Below are positions 32,660 to 40,619 of a DNA stretch of 64,000 nucleotides, one piece after another; position 1 is the first letter of the stretch, and each line of letters opens with the position of its first letter. The stretch is from JAHJDR01 sp964609965 (GTDB taxonomy: Bacteria; UBA10199; JADGCS01). Where the stretch lies: positions 186,001-250,000 of the forward strand of contig CAZSTS010000003.1 of the NCBI GenBank assembly GCA_964609965.1, given 5' to 3'. The translations under genes were made by a program, and so were the position numbers. The notes beneath the pieces are model-generated. The model did no database searches. It had not been told where the DNA came from and worked only from the letters and a program-made list of their open reading frames with translations.

Positions 32660-33625
32660 CTATTCCATATCTGCAATTCCCGTACCTTCTGTGTTAGAAG
32701 CTTGTCTGTTATCGCTAATAGGATGTTTTCCAAAAACAGTGTGGCGTGTTCGTGATTTTCCTGATTCTCGTTGTGGAGAATCTAGAACATTAAGAGTTGG
32801 ACCGTTTCGTGTTTGATACGTGGTGAGGCTTTGGCCAAGTGTTCCATCAATCCCTTCGGTCAATTCATCGAGTTCCATTGCAAGAGCTAATGTTTCGGGA
32901 CGATATTCAGTGTTCGAAAGATTTTCATAGGGTTCTTCGAGTTCAATTGATTCAGCACCAGGAAAATCTGCAAAGGCATCAAAGGGTTCTACATCAGTAG
33001 CATCTGCGAGGGCATCAAGGGGTTCAGCATCAGGAACAGCCAAACCGCGAGCTTCAACCAGCGCATCATGGGATGTGTAAAACGAAAGTGAACCTGTGAG
33101 ATATTCAAATCCTTCGTTTTCTCCGTTTCCTTTGTTTGGTTTTTGAATAATATAAGCAGCAGCGCCGTATTCTTCAGTGTTTCTTCCCAGATCTCTTTCT
33201 AAAACACCTAGGAGGCCTTCTGCTGGAATGGTTGTTGCGGTTAAAGTATAGCCTCCATCCTCTGGTTGATAATCTGCAAATCTTGTTAATTCGAGATCCA
33301 TGAAGTTAGATATATCATCGGCAAAAATAGTTGTGTTGAAGGGCCTGTCTAGATTTGAAAATTCACCATCAGTTCGGGTCATTGTGACAGTTGCGCCTTC
33401 TTTGAGTGATTTTTGTCTAGCGCCGTTTGAGTCAGTGTACCATGTGTAGGCATCTGAGTTTGCTGATAAGGTACTGGGATCAACACCGTTTAATTCGGCA
33501 AGTCTTTCAAGGCTTGAATAATCCCAAGCCAAATTAGCTACGCTTTCAGCAGTAACTTCTTGATCACTATCTCTGACCATGTCTTCAAACTGTTCTCTAG
33601 TTGGTATTGTAAATTCTATTTGCAT
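32660..33625 (-). CDS. Hypothetical protein with acidic repeat linker
   Basis: A 321-residue acidic orphan protein without signal peptide. Residues 40-85 (LERLAELNGVDPSTLS...LKEGATVTM) resemble a LysM-type repeat weakly. Residues 190-235 hold a degenerate duplication, EPLDALADATDV then EPFDAFADFPGA, flanked by Glu-rich sequence. The C-terminus is polar. The leader has ttttagccctg and tttatgccctg (33645-33668), which on the gene strand give cagggcataaa, shared with the 749 gene leader. An AGGAGATATT ribosome site precedes the start. No function is assigned. Confidence 0.6.
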   Translation of the reverse strand: MQIEFTIPTREQFEDMVRDSDQEVTAESVANLAWDYSSLERLAELNGVDPSTLSANSDAYTWYTDSNGARQKSLKEGATVTMTRTDGEFSNLDRPFNTTIFADDISNFMDLELTRFADYQPEDGGYTLTATTIPAEGLLGVLERDLGRNTEEYGAAAYIIQKPNKGNGENEGFEYLTGSLSFYTSHDALVEARGLAVPDAEPLDALADATDVEPFDAFADFPGAESIELEEPYENLSNTEYRPETLALAMELDELTEGIDGTLGQSLTTYQTRNGPTLNVLDSPQRESGKSRTRHTVFGKHPISDNRQASNTEGTGIADME

Positions 33626-33855
33626 AATATCTCCTAATCCTGTTTTTTAGCCCTGATTTTATGCCCTGTAGCGCTTGTTCTAAACAAGCTGTCACTATTT
33701 ATATAAGCAAGATGCGTGCCAAAGTGACAAGTTTTAAGTTACTGTAATTACTTGTTAATTAATGTGGTGATTTGTTAAGAGATGTCTAAAGACCCCAAAT
33801 TACAGAAAAAGAGGAGAAAATTGTCTGCAGGGTGTTGAAAATGTATATCTACGCG
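33626..33855. other. Leader region of the 32660 gene
   Basis: It contains the two ccctg-type motifs, a perfect hairpin gcttgtt cta aacaagc near 33674-33690, and otherwise AT-rich sequence. It separates two minus-strand orphan genes. Confidence 0.35.
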
Positions 33856-35343
33856 TCAGTAGTAGAGATAGGCTTTATTTTCATACGATTTAATGATGTC
33901 ACCAAAGCAGTGTTGCTCAGAGAAGTAGGGTGTGAAATGATTTGCCATGTCTTTTAAAAAACGACCATCGTAATATTCCTGGGCAGCATCAATTCCTTCT
34001 AAGTAAAATATTAGACAAAGGGCATTCATGCGATCAGTCATGTATTGATTTGCTTCTTTCATGGAACAGAACTCAGGTTTTTTATTGCCAGAGATTTTGG
34101 GCTCTGTTTTTTTCCACTCTTCTGCTGCCAATTCTTGAAAACGCTCGTCTCCATATAATTGACGTTGTTTCTCAAACAGGTAAACAGTATTTTCTATTAA
34201 ATCTTGTGTTATGTCTAAAACATTTGAATAGCTGAATTCGGATAAGGCTCTTTGACGTAGCTTCTTTGCTGGTTTTCCGCTGTGCAATTCTCTCCAGGCT
34301 ATTTGATACATGCGTGGCTGATAAGGTTTGGGCATATGCCTTGATTGAGAATCATAAAACACTCTCATGGGTGTATTGAAAAGAGGGCTTTCTTGAAAAT
34401 TTTGATAGGAATTTTCGCTTAAGGTTTCTTGTCTAGCAAAGTCTCCTCTAAATTCATAAAAATCAGCATCTCTAAAGCCTTTGGTCATGATGTATACTTT
34501 AGTGCATAGAATTTCGGCATCAACTTCAGCTTGCATGAGATTAGTTTCAGCTCCAGTTTCTGACATTTGGTATTCGTGATAACATTCATGGGCAAAAGCT
34601 GGAATAAAAGGGATGAGCGTTAATTCAGGATCGAATGCCTTTAAAGGGTCAGTGAAATAAGGTTTTGGAAAATCAATGCGTCTTTGATGAGGGTTATAAC
34701 TTGATTGGACAGCGATTACCCGGTGTGAGTCTTCGTCATAAGCAATTTTACCATCGAGAGCTCCAAAATTAAAGCGTCCTGACTCTATCCACTGTAATGT
34801 ATAATCAAGAAAAGAATCGAATTCTCCATCAGGGAGGATGGCTTTGTTTCCTTGGGCTACCCAATGATCGTGAGTTTCTTTCACATTATTCATGGCCAGC
34901 CATGCAAGAGCAACAACTTGGGCTCCATTTTGATTGATGCCGTGATAAGTGAGGAGAACAGGGATAAGTCTTTCTACAAGGTTTACAATATTGGAAATGC
35001 CTTCTGACGTTTTTTCGATGACTTGTGCGAGTGTGCCTAAGTCAAAATCTTCCCAACGTTCAAGTAAGGGATCAACTTGTCTTTTGAGAATTTTTTCTAT
35101 GATTTCTAATCGCCAATTTCTAAAAGTGGGAGGGCCTGTTGGAGAACCTGATAATTCGTTAAGAATAGGGTTCCTATAATCACCCATATTCTTAAAATCA
35201 TCCATCTCAAAGATGATGTCACCGTCATTCAACCTTGAAATTTCCAAGGCGGCCATCTCAATAGGAGATGCAATATTGCCAGCTTCTAGCGTAGCTTCAA
35301 CATAGCCAAGATCTATGGATAATAAGTCTGAAGAATATGTCAT
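33856..35343 (-). CDS. Putative zincin (HExxH) protein
   Basis: A 495-residue soluble protein not assigned to a family. Residues 252-256 are HECYH in IPAFAHECYHEYQ, a clear HExxH zinc motif on a predicted helix, and E273 or E276 in MQAEVDAEILC could be the third ligand, as in gluzincins. The N-terminal 130 residues are helical with a Leu-rich LVERLIPVLLTYHG segment. The C-terminal 150 residues are Tyr- and Phe-rich (LFEKQRQLYGDERFQELAAEEW). There is no signal peptide, so it acts inside the cell or leaves by a non-Sec route. The leader again has a tttagcccctg motif. Catalytic role is inferred from the motif only. Confidence 0.55.
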   Translation of the reverse strand: MTYSSDLLSIDLGYVEATLEAGNIASPIEMAALEISRLNDGDIIFEMDDFKNMGDYRNPILNELSGSPTGPPTFRNWRLEIIEKILKRQVDPLLERWEDFDLGTLAQVIEKTSEGISNIVNLVERLIPVLLTYHGINQNGAQVVALAWLAMNNVKETHDHWVAQGNKAILPDGEFDSFLDYTLQWIESGRFNFGALDGKIAYDEDSHRVIAVQSSYNPHQRRIDFPKPYFTDPLKAFDPELTLIPFIPAFAHECYHEYQMSETGAETNLMQAEVDAEILCTKVYIMTKGFRDADFYEFRGDFARQETLSENSYQNFQESPLFNTPMRVFYDSQSRHMPKPYQPRMYQIAWRELHSGKPAKKLRQRALSEFSYSNVLDITQDLIENTVYLFEKQRQLYGDERFQELAAEEWKKTEPKISGNKKPEFCSMKEANQYMTDRMNALCLIFYLEGIDAAQEYYDGRFLKDMANHFTPYFSEQHCFGDIIKSYENKAYLYY

Positions 35344-35469
35344 GTTTGTATACCCTGTATTTAGCCCCTGAGTAAAACCTGTATCGGGAGAGGGTTTGAG
35401 AAGTTGTGTGTTTTTTACAAGGTGCGTAAAAATATGGTTTTACTACATTTTTGGGATAGTTGGAGGGGG

Positions 35470-35934
35470 TTAGGCAGCTTTCTTAAAAACAATGTCTACA
35501 GTGCAATCCAGTGCTGAAAGTAATTTAATCATCTGATCGATAGATTTGTTGTAAAAGGTTTGATCCAAAAGACGGTAGAATTGTGTGGGTGATGTTTGCA
35601 TGCGTCTAATGATTTCGCGTTTATTGACTTTGTTTTTCTTAATAAGCTGTTGTGCTTTGAGAGTAAGCTTATAGAGAAGCATATTTGTTAAATAATCTAG
35701 GTCTGCATTATAGTCTAGTACCTGATCGATATGAATCGTGTCTTCCTTTCCTGATTCTAAGGTATATGTAAAAGCCTCGTTTCCTAATTCGCTGTCAACG
35801 TATACATCACTAATTTTATTAGTAAGAGTAGGTTTTAATTTTAGACGAGAATAGGGGAATACGTATTCTTTGCTACTTGTTGTTAATTCGAAATGTTTTT
35901 TTTTGTTATTATATGTGATATTTTTAATCTTCAT
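35470..35934 (-). CDS. Antitoxin-like protein: DUF2442-type domain plus HTH
   Basis: 154 residues in two parts. The first 80 resemble the DUF2442 fold (FELTTSSKEYVFPYSRLKLKPT, DVYVDSELGNEAFTYTLESG), and the last 70 form a helical DNA-binding-like region (KNKVNKREIIRRMQTSPTQFYRLLDQTFYNKSIDQMIKLLSAL), which I read as an XRE-type HTH. It overlaps the upstream 67-residue gene by four bases (ATGA), as toxin-antitoxin pairs often do. The probable role is to bind the upstream protein and repress the shared promoter. Assignment rests on architecture, not on a firm family match. Confidence 0.55.
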   Translation of the reverse strand: MKIKNITYNNKKKHFELTTSSKEYVFPYSRLKLKPTLTNKISDVYVDSELGNEAFTYTLESGKEDTIHIDQVLDYNADLDYLTNMLLYKLTLKAQQLIKKNKVNKREIIRRMQTSPTQFYRLLDQTFYNKSIDQMIKLLSALDCTVDIVFKKAA

Positions 35935-36122
35935 AATAAACCTTCTTTTTGTAATTCTACTATAATTTTTAATACACGTTTTGATGGGGTTCCGACCATG
36001 GCTTTGTTTTCATCAAGATCCCATTTGAGAATCAGTTTCTTATTATGATAAACATGAACATGGTTCCCATGATCGCCAATCCAACTTAGGAAAATGTAAT
36101 TTCCTCTTTTTATTTTGCCCAT
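35931..36122 (-). CDS. Small DUF4160-like protein, possible toxin
   Basis: 63 residues from ATG 36122 (a further ATG at 36134 would add four). The core NYIFLSWIGDHGNHVHVYHNKK resembles DUF4160 (His-rich HxxHVHV strand); DUF4160 and DUF2442 genes commonly pair. The remaining KWDLDENKAMVG and a C-terminal helix (SKRVLKIIVELQKEGLL) fit the size of the family. It is the first gene of a two-gene unit behind a palindrome at 36142-36159. Toxic activity is not shown by the sequence. Confidence 0.6.
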   Translation of the reverse strand: MGKIKRGNYIFLSWIGDHGNHVHVYHNKKLILKWDLDENKAMVGTPSKRVLKIIVELQKEGLL

Positions 36123-36141
36123 AAATAGTACCATATATGTA

Positions 36142-36159
36142 ACTATTTGTCAAAATAGT
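36142..36159. promoter_or_regulatory. Palindromic operator before the toxin-antitoxin-like pair
   Basis: actattt gtca aaatagt is a perfect 7-base inverted repeat with a 4-base spacer. On the gene strand its centre forms TTGACA, and a TACTAT (36125-36130) lies 17 bases further on. Those hexamers fit a promoter, but transcription would then begin at or inside the ATG at 36122, so either the transcript is leaderless or the -10 lies elsewhere. Operator role by autorepression is likely. Confidence 0.5.
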
Positions 36160-36269
36160 TCTTGTTGATATTCCTGCTGGTAGAGTGTTTTGCAAGGATG
36201 ATGCCAAGAGATGAATATAATTAAAATCAATTAAAACAACATTTTAAAGCGCTGGGTCATTTGAGTGAG

Positions 36270-36322
36270 TCTCATGAGATTGGGCGAGTCCCATTTTTGG
36301 GACTGATGGGACTAAAGTGGGA
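36270..36322. repeat. Repeated AGTCCCA motif and hairpin
   Basis: agtccc (36287-36292) and gggact (36299-36304) form a hairpin, and two more gggact copies follow within 20 bases. The cluster directly follows the stop of the 36323 gene on the minus strand and may end its transcript or belong to the palindrome family of this region. Confidence 0.45.
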
Positions 36323-37150
36323 CTAATATAAAATCAAATATCCAGCTATAAATAGCCATGCCAGAAGATCAAATAGTCCTAAGGTAAGAAAAATAATAGA
36401 CCAGATCACAGCAGATGTGCCTCTAAAGATGTTTGTTTCCCATTCACCAGGGATTCTAATTTCTTTTTTAAGGAAACCAATCAGAGCATAAAGAAAAAAC
36501 CATGCATGAAGACCGATGAGCATGATACTAAAACTGAATCCAAAAAGTTTTAGTGCCAAAGGAGAGGTGAAAAAGAAAAAGAAGGCTGCCATGATAAGAA
36601 ACAAAACAATTCCACAAAGAGATGCTTTTCTAAAAATCAATTTTAAGTTTTGAAGTCTTGTGATTTTATTCTTTGAGGCAAGGGGTTTTAATTTATCAAG
36701 TCGTTTCAGTTCTCGTTCTTTATAGGCTTGTAGATCAAAGGTTCTAATGGCATCCCATTTTCTATCACTAATTTTCTTTATGTATTTAAGATCAGTTTTT
36801 CTCAAAAATCCTAAAACTTCAAAAAGCACAGATTCTCTGATTTTGTCTTCTGTGCTCAAAGGTGTTGTCTTGTTTTTGACCATCATGCCACAGCCAATAA
36901 AGATGCTGGCTAGAAACAGACCAAAGAAGAGGGCGATTATTAAATAGATGAGACTGTCTGCTTTGTCTTGATAGCCAGTAAAGCCAAGATAGAGGCAAAA
37001 GAAGAAAACCAGTCCACCAAATAATAAACCAGTCCAATACGCGTGTTTTCCAAAGCGTGTTTCTGCCCAGGCTACATATTTTTCGACTTCCACGTTTTGA
37101 TTTTCTAAAATGGTTTGGGCTTGTTTTGAAAAAAGATTTTTTAAGGACAT
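36323..37150 (-). CDS. Membrane protein of unknown function
   Basis: A 275-residue protein with about five or six membrane segments: a hairpin at 38-90 (TGLLFGGLVFFFCLYLGF, LIYLIIALFFGLFLASIF), a basic cytoplasmic stretch at 95-170 (KYIKKISDRKWDAIRTFD, ELKRLDKLKPLASKNK), a second pair at 175-225, and a last one at 245-273. No catalytic residues stand out. It starts 23 bases after the 37174 gene and is likely the last gene of a three-gene unit with 37174 and 38208. Confidence 0.6.
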   Translation of the reverse strand: MSLKNLFSKQAQTILENQNVEVEKYVAWAETRFGKHAYWTGLLFGGLVFFFCLYLGFTGYQDKADSLIYLIIALFFGLFLASIFIGCGMMVKNKTTPLSTEDKIRESVLFEVLGFLRKTDLKYIKKISDRKWDAIRTFDLQAYKERELKRLDKLKPLASKNKITRLQNLKLIFRKASLCGIVLFLIMAAFFFFFTSPLALKLFGFSFSIMLIGLHAWFFLYALIGFLKKEIRIPGEWETNIFRGTSAVIWSIIFLTLGLFDLLAWLFIAGYLILY

Positions 37151-37173
37151 GGTATTGTTTAATCAGAGATACA

Positions 37174-38205
37174 TTAGTCTTCGAAGAAAGTATCAATCCA
37201 AGGTGATTCTGGTTTTGAATTATCCCAAGGTCTCAGGCCTAAAAACTCTTCAGTAAAAGCCCAGGGGTTAATGCTAGAACCTGTTATCCCGTCTATCCAA
37301 AACTCTGTTACTTTATCACCTGCTTCTGGTACTGTGGCCATTTCAAGTGTAGGGTCCATGTCATCATCTTCAAGTGTAGGTACTCGAGTTGTTGGTGCAA
37401 TCATAGATACATTGGTTGGAGTATGTCTGAAGCGCATTTTGTCTCCAAATTGGACAATATCTCCTGTTTTAAGAGTCCATGCATAATACCCAGTTACTTC
37501 CTTAATCACAGATGCTGTCATCGTATATGGGTCAATTTGAGTAATTCTAATATGATCGTTTAGCATTTCTTCCACGCTAGCTGGCTTATCGCGCGTTCTT
37601 TCATATTCTATCACATATATTTCAGTTGGTCTTGAGCGGCTTTTTAAATTGCGGATAATGTAAATAGGGATATTTTTGCTGAAAGTAGTTATACTGAATT
37701 CATCTTTTTTCTCCTCATATTGCATTGCCAATAAATTACCTGAGCGTTGGAAGGAATAGCCCCCACGTTTTCTGAGATATCTAAAAATGGATTGTTTAAG
37801 AGGACCTACATCAGGTGTTAACAGGATGGGCACATAGCCTTTTTGTAAAGCCCTAGTTGTGAAAGCGCTAGAAGCCAGGTCTTTTATTTCAATTTGTGTG
37901 GGGAGAGTTGCGTGCCATGTACCAGCGGCGATGGCGCCAGCTGGTTCGGGGACAGCATGAGCTGATGACGCGACACCACGTTTGCTAGCGTCAGCTGCTA
38001 AACCTGGTGCGTCCGGGACAGCGCGAGCGGGACCTGATCCACTGGGACCTACTAAAACAAAACCATCACTGTCTTCGTTGCACAAATTCGTTGATCCGTA
38101 TTGGAGCAACCATTGCATTTTGGTGGGCATAGTTTGAAATACATCAGCTCCTGGCAAAGCAGTATTTCCAAAACCAAGAGTAGGATTTAAAGTTAAATAA
38201 CTCAT
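37174..38205 (-). CDS. Hypothetical protein with GC-rich Ala/Pro linker
   Basis: A 343-residue protein without signal peptide. Residues 55-95 are Ala/Pro-rich and partly repeated (ARAVPDAPGLAADA, then AHAVPEPAGAIAAG); the DNA there (about 37915-38040) is visibly more GC-rich than its surroundings. Residues 130-260 look globular. TLKTGDIVQFGDKMRFRHTP is loosely like the end of an FHA domain, but the phosphothreonine-binding residues are not clear. Only two bases separate it from the upstream 38208 gene, so they are cotranslated. Function unknown. Confidence 0.55.
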   Translation of the reverse strand: MSYLTLNPTLGFGNTALPGADVFQTMPTKMQWLLQYGSTNLCNEDSDGFVLVGPSGSGPARAVPDAPGLAADASKRGVASSAHAVPEPAGAIAAGTWHATLPTQIEIKDLASSAFTTRALQKGYVPILLTPDVGPLKQSIFRYLRKRGGYSFQRSGNLLAMQYEEKKDEFSITTFSKNIPIYIIRNLKSRSRPTEIYVIEYERTRDKPASVEEMLNDHIRITQIDPYTMTASVIKEVTGYYAWTLKTGDIVQFGDKMRFRHTPTNVSMIAPTTRVPTLEDDDMDPTLEMATVPEAGDKVTEFWIDGITGSSINPWAFTEEFLGLRPWDNSKPESPWIDTFFED

Positions 38206-38207
38206 AA

Positions 38208-38867
38208 TTAAATAAATGTAGGCAGAACAAACGCTACTACTTTTCCGTCATTTCTATTTTGTTTTAATTTGATTCTCTCTCCAGGAAATAAAGCAATGCT
38301 TTGTCCAGGTGTGAGTGGGAGCCATGTGCCAAGGTCATCCATGAAATAAAAGATAAGATCACCCGAACGGTTTGTATTATGGTCTGTGTTAGTGAGGATC
38401 CATCTTGCTTTTCTTGTTCCTTTTGCTCTGTGTGGATCGAGTTCAAAACTCACATCAAATTCTCTAAGAGAATTAAAGTCTGTTTTTAGAAGACGTTGAC
38501 CAGTTCGTTCTGATTTTCTTCTTCTCGCTCTTATTTCTGTAGTGAGTAAGCCAATGAGTTGTTCACTCAATGTCATTCTTATTTCTGGTTCTAGATCCCA
38601 ATACGAAGTTCCTCCAGAAGCATCAGGTCCTTGTTCTCCATATCTTTGCCTTACTCCAAAATCTAAATCATTTTCTGTATCCTCACATACAAATGAATCA
38701 AGACAGGCAAGTGGTAGTCTTGTTTGAGGTGTGTCTTGAAATAGAGCAGGATCAACTAATTGAAAGGCCTGTACGGTTTGTTCTCCTGTGCCTAGCCATT
38801 GAGCCATGTTAAGATAAAATAAACTCCCAGTGGCTTCGGGTCTAAAATTGGACATGTAACTGGACAT
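38208..38867 (-). CDS. Hypothetical protein, first gene of a three-gene unit
   Basis: A 219-residue soluble orphan protein. The N-terminal half is polar. The C-terminal part, WILTNTDHNTNRSG then DDLGTWLPLTPGQSIALFPGERIKLKQN, has alternating strands and a GxxIxLxxGxxIxL pattern loosely similar to FHA domains. It leads the 38208-37174-36323 cluster. About 115 bases upstream is a long palindrome (38979-39000) of the GTGTCC/GGACAC type. I do not recognise the family. Confidence 0.55.
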   Translation of the reverse strand: MSSYMSNFRPEATGSLFYLNMAQWLGTGEQTVQAFQLVDPALFQDTPQTRLPLACLDSFVCEDTENDLDFGVRQRYGEQGPDASGGTSYWDLEPEIRMTLSEQLIGLLTTEIRARRRKSERTGQRLLKTDFNSLREFDVSFELDPHRAKGTRKARWILTNTDHNTNRSGDLIFYFMDDLGTWLPLTPGQSIALFPGERIKLKQNRNDGKVVAFVLPTFI

Positions 38868-38978
38868 TTTTCTCTAAAATTCCTTAGCTAACAAATTATT
38901 AACGGGTACACCTTGAACACAAATGATTTAGTCAACTTATCGGTATATTAAACCATTTGTTTCGATGGGAAGGGAGAT

Positions 38979-39000
38979 TTCGTGTCCTTGGGGACACGAA
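38979..39000. promoter_or_regulatory. Palindrome (GTGTCC...GGACAC) upstream of the 38208 gene
   Basis: ttcgtgtcc (38979-38987) pairs perfectly with ggacacgaa (38992-39000), a 9-base stem with a 4-base loop. The central 16 bases belong to the palindrome family seen at 6528, 41174, 41206, 59285 and 60167. Confidence 0.65.
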
Positions 39001-39001
39001 G

Positions 39002-39043
39002 GAGTTTGGAGTGATGAGTAATGAGCGATGAGAAATGACATAA
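39002..39043. repeat. Heptamer array, six units of GAGNNAT type
   Basis: Units are gagtttg, gagtgat, gagtaat, gagcgat, gagaaat and gacataa. It starts two bases after the palindrome and lies 13 bases beyond the stop of the minus-strand gene at 39056. Confidence 0.8.
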
Positions 39044-39055
39044 GGCATATGTCTT

Positions 39056-39598
39056 TTATATCAATTCATAATAGAAATAACATGTCGAGTAAGTATTAGA
39101 AGGTTCGCAGACGCATTCAATGGATTCATCTGAGTGTTCTATGTTATAAATTTCACATTCACAGGGAAAAATAACAGAAGGGTGGCCATACCAGTCTAGG
39201 TAATTTGTTTCGAATTCAAATGTGTCGTCAGAATAAATCACCGCATTCCATATGAGTTGGCCTGAGCTTGTTTCAAAGTCCATCATGTCATCATAGGAAT
39301 AAACATCTAAGTATGTTGGTAATTCCAAATCAGGATCATCATACCCGTAGTCATCGCATGTAGAATAATATTCATTAAGCTCATACGATCCAAAAAAGCT
39401 ACGAGATGAACCCTTATAATAACTAGACCAATAGTCTAGGCCGCCTGAGGGATCATCTTCATCACAATCATCGTATTCCTCGTAGATGTACTCTGTTTCG
39501 GTGTATGAATAGACTTCATCATCATGCCAGTACTCATGACAAGATGTGAGCATAAAAAATGAGATCAAACAGAAGCTTAATAATATATTTTTCATCAT
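39056..39598 (-). CDS. Acidic lipoprotein of unknown function
   Basis: 180 residues. The N-terminus is a lipoprotein signal (KNILLSFCLISFFMLTSC) with the lipobox LTSC, so Cys at about residue 20 is lipidated. The mature part is extremely rich in Asp, Glu and Tyr (EYIYEEYDDCDEDDPSGG, YDDPDLELP) with several further Cys, some of which could pair. No basic domain is present. An AGGTGAGGG ribosome site precedes the start. It lies 24 bases after the His-rich gene at 39623 on the same strand. Metal or cation binding is possible but unproven. Confidence 0.65.
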   Translation of the reverse strand: MMKNILLSFCLISFFMLTSCHEYWHDDEVYSYTETEYIYEEYDDCDEDDPSGGLDYWSSYYKGSSRSFFGSYELNEYYSTCDDYGYDDPDLELPTYLDVYSYDDMMDFETSSGQLIWNAVIYSDDTFEFETNYLDWYGHPSVIFPCECEIYNIEHSDESIECVCEPSNTYSTCYFYYELI

Positions 39599-39622
39599 AT
39601 TTCCCTCACCTTGGAATCATGG

Positions 39623-39922
39623 TTACAAAATGATGTGCAAAAATCCAAACAACCCACAGTTTCTGTGGTGGTGTCGATTATAGCAGGGGTAAGAGCAACC
39701 ATGTCCATGGCAACAACTTCTGTGGGAGTAGCGTGAGTAATGACGATGGTGTGATTTGTAATGTTTGACGTGTTTGGTTACATGTTTGTGGACATGTTTT
39801 TTATGGACGACGTGACTTTTATGGCTATGTTTGTGGTGTTTTTTAGCATAGCTGTCTGGGCTATGAAGCATGAGCATCGAAAAAACGACTATAACACTAA
39901 TAATGAGTAGTACTTTCTGCAT
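39623..39922 (-). CDS. Small exported His/Cys-rich protein
   Basis: 99 residues with a Sec signal (VLLIISVIVVFSMLMLHSPDSYA, cut after SYA). The mature part is dominated by His, Lys, Tyr and Arg: KKHHKHSHKSHVV, KKHVHKHVTKHVKHYKSHHRH, and later CCHGHGCSYPC, with about one His in four. It is strongly basic. His/Cys clusters of this kind suit binding of Zn, Ni, Cu or heme. It is followed by the acidic lipoprotein gene, and one basic and one acidic partner could bind each other. Low-complexity sequence makes homology calls unsafe. Confidence 0.6.
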   Translation of the reverse strand: MQKVLLIISVIVVFSMLMLHSPDSYAKKHHKHSHKSHVVHKKHVHKHVTKHVKHYKSHHRHYSRYSHRSCCHGHGCSYPCYNRHHHRNCGLFGFLHIIL

Positions 39923-40113
39923 GATTCCCTCCTATTGTTAAAATCCCCTTAATTTCTGTGTTCTGAAAAGGTTAATCGATGGGAGGGCTGAAATAGTTTT
40001 AATTAATTGAGATTGATGTATTTATAGCGGAATATCGTAAATTATGCGAAGTTGTTGCTTGAGTGAGAAGTTAGCGCGGTTCTTTTTTCAACAAAAGAGA
40101 TCCTTAAACAAGA

Positions 40114-40551
40114 TTAAAACTTCTTACCAGGTCCACCGTGAATTTCAGGATATTTGGTTTTTTGAGTTTCTGAAGCAGCTTCTTCAGCTGGAAAAAATTC
40201 TGCGCCACCATTTGCTTTAAAGGCTCTTCGAGCACGCCAGTCTAGAATCCTGGTCACGTAATCTTGAGCAACTGATCTGGATTTTGTTTTTAATACAGCA
40301 GCTAGGTCTTGAGAGGCTCTGGCTAAACACTCAGCTTGTGAGGGATCTGCTTCAGGATCCTCTTTCACTAATTTACTACGACCATAATCAATGAATTCTT
40401 TTTTTTCTACATCTTCGTTGATGCCCCAGGTAGTAAAACCTTTTCCATTGTCAAAGAGTATAAGCTCAGGATGTAGGTCGTAATAATCGGTTTCTTTACT
40501 AGCTGCTGTTTCAAACGAAGCAAAGTTTACACATGGAAATTGGTCATACAT
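40114..40551 (-). CDS. Hypothetical protein, tandem paralog of 40620
   Basis: 145 residues, soluble, no signal. It shares an unbroken domain with the 40620 protein: YYDLHPELILFDNGKGFTTWGINEDVEKKE, YGR, then LARASQDLAAVLKTKSRSVAQDYVTRILD and AFKANGGAEFFPAEEAA. Similarity is high enough for a recent tandem duplication, while the first 15 and last 20 residues differ. It may be cotranscribed with 40620, from which it is separated by 68 bases. The domain is not one I can name. Confidence 0.6.
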   Translation of the reverse strand: MYDQFPCVNFASFETAASKETDYYDLHPELILFDNGKGFTTWGINEDVEKKEFIDYGRSKLVKEDPEADPSQAECLARASQDLAAVLKTKSRSVAQDYVTRILDWRARRAFKANGGAEFFPAEEAASETQKTKYPEIHGGPGKKF

Positions 40552-40619
40552 GGCATTTTTCCTTTACAATTTAGGAGATTGTTTTTTTGTTTAAAAACAA
40601 AAAGATGTCTAATAATATT

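Noticed and set aside
36125..36153. TTGACA-N17-TACTAT as the promoter of the DUF4160-like gene
   Set aside because: Hexamers match, but the start of transcription would fall at or inside the start codon; kept only as a possible operator.
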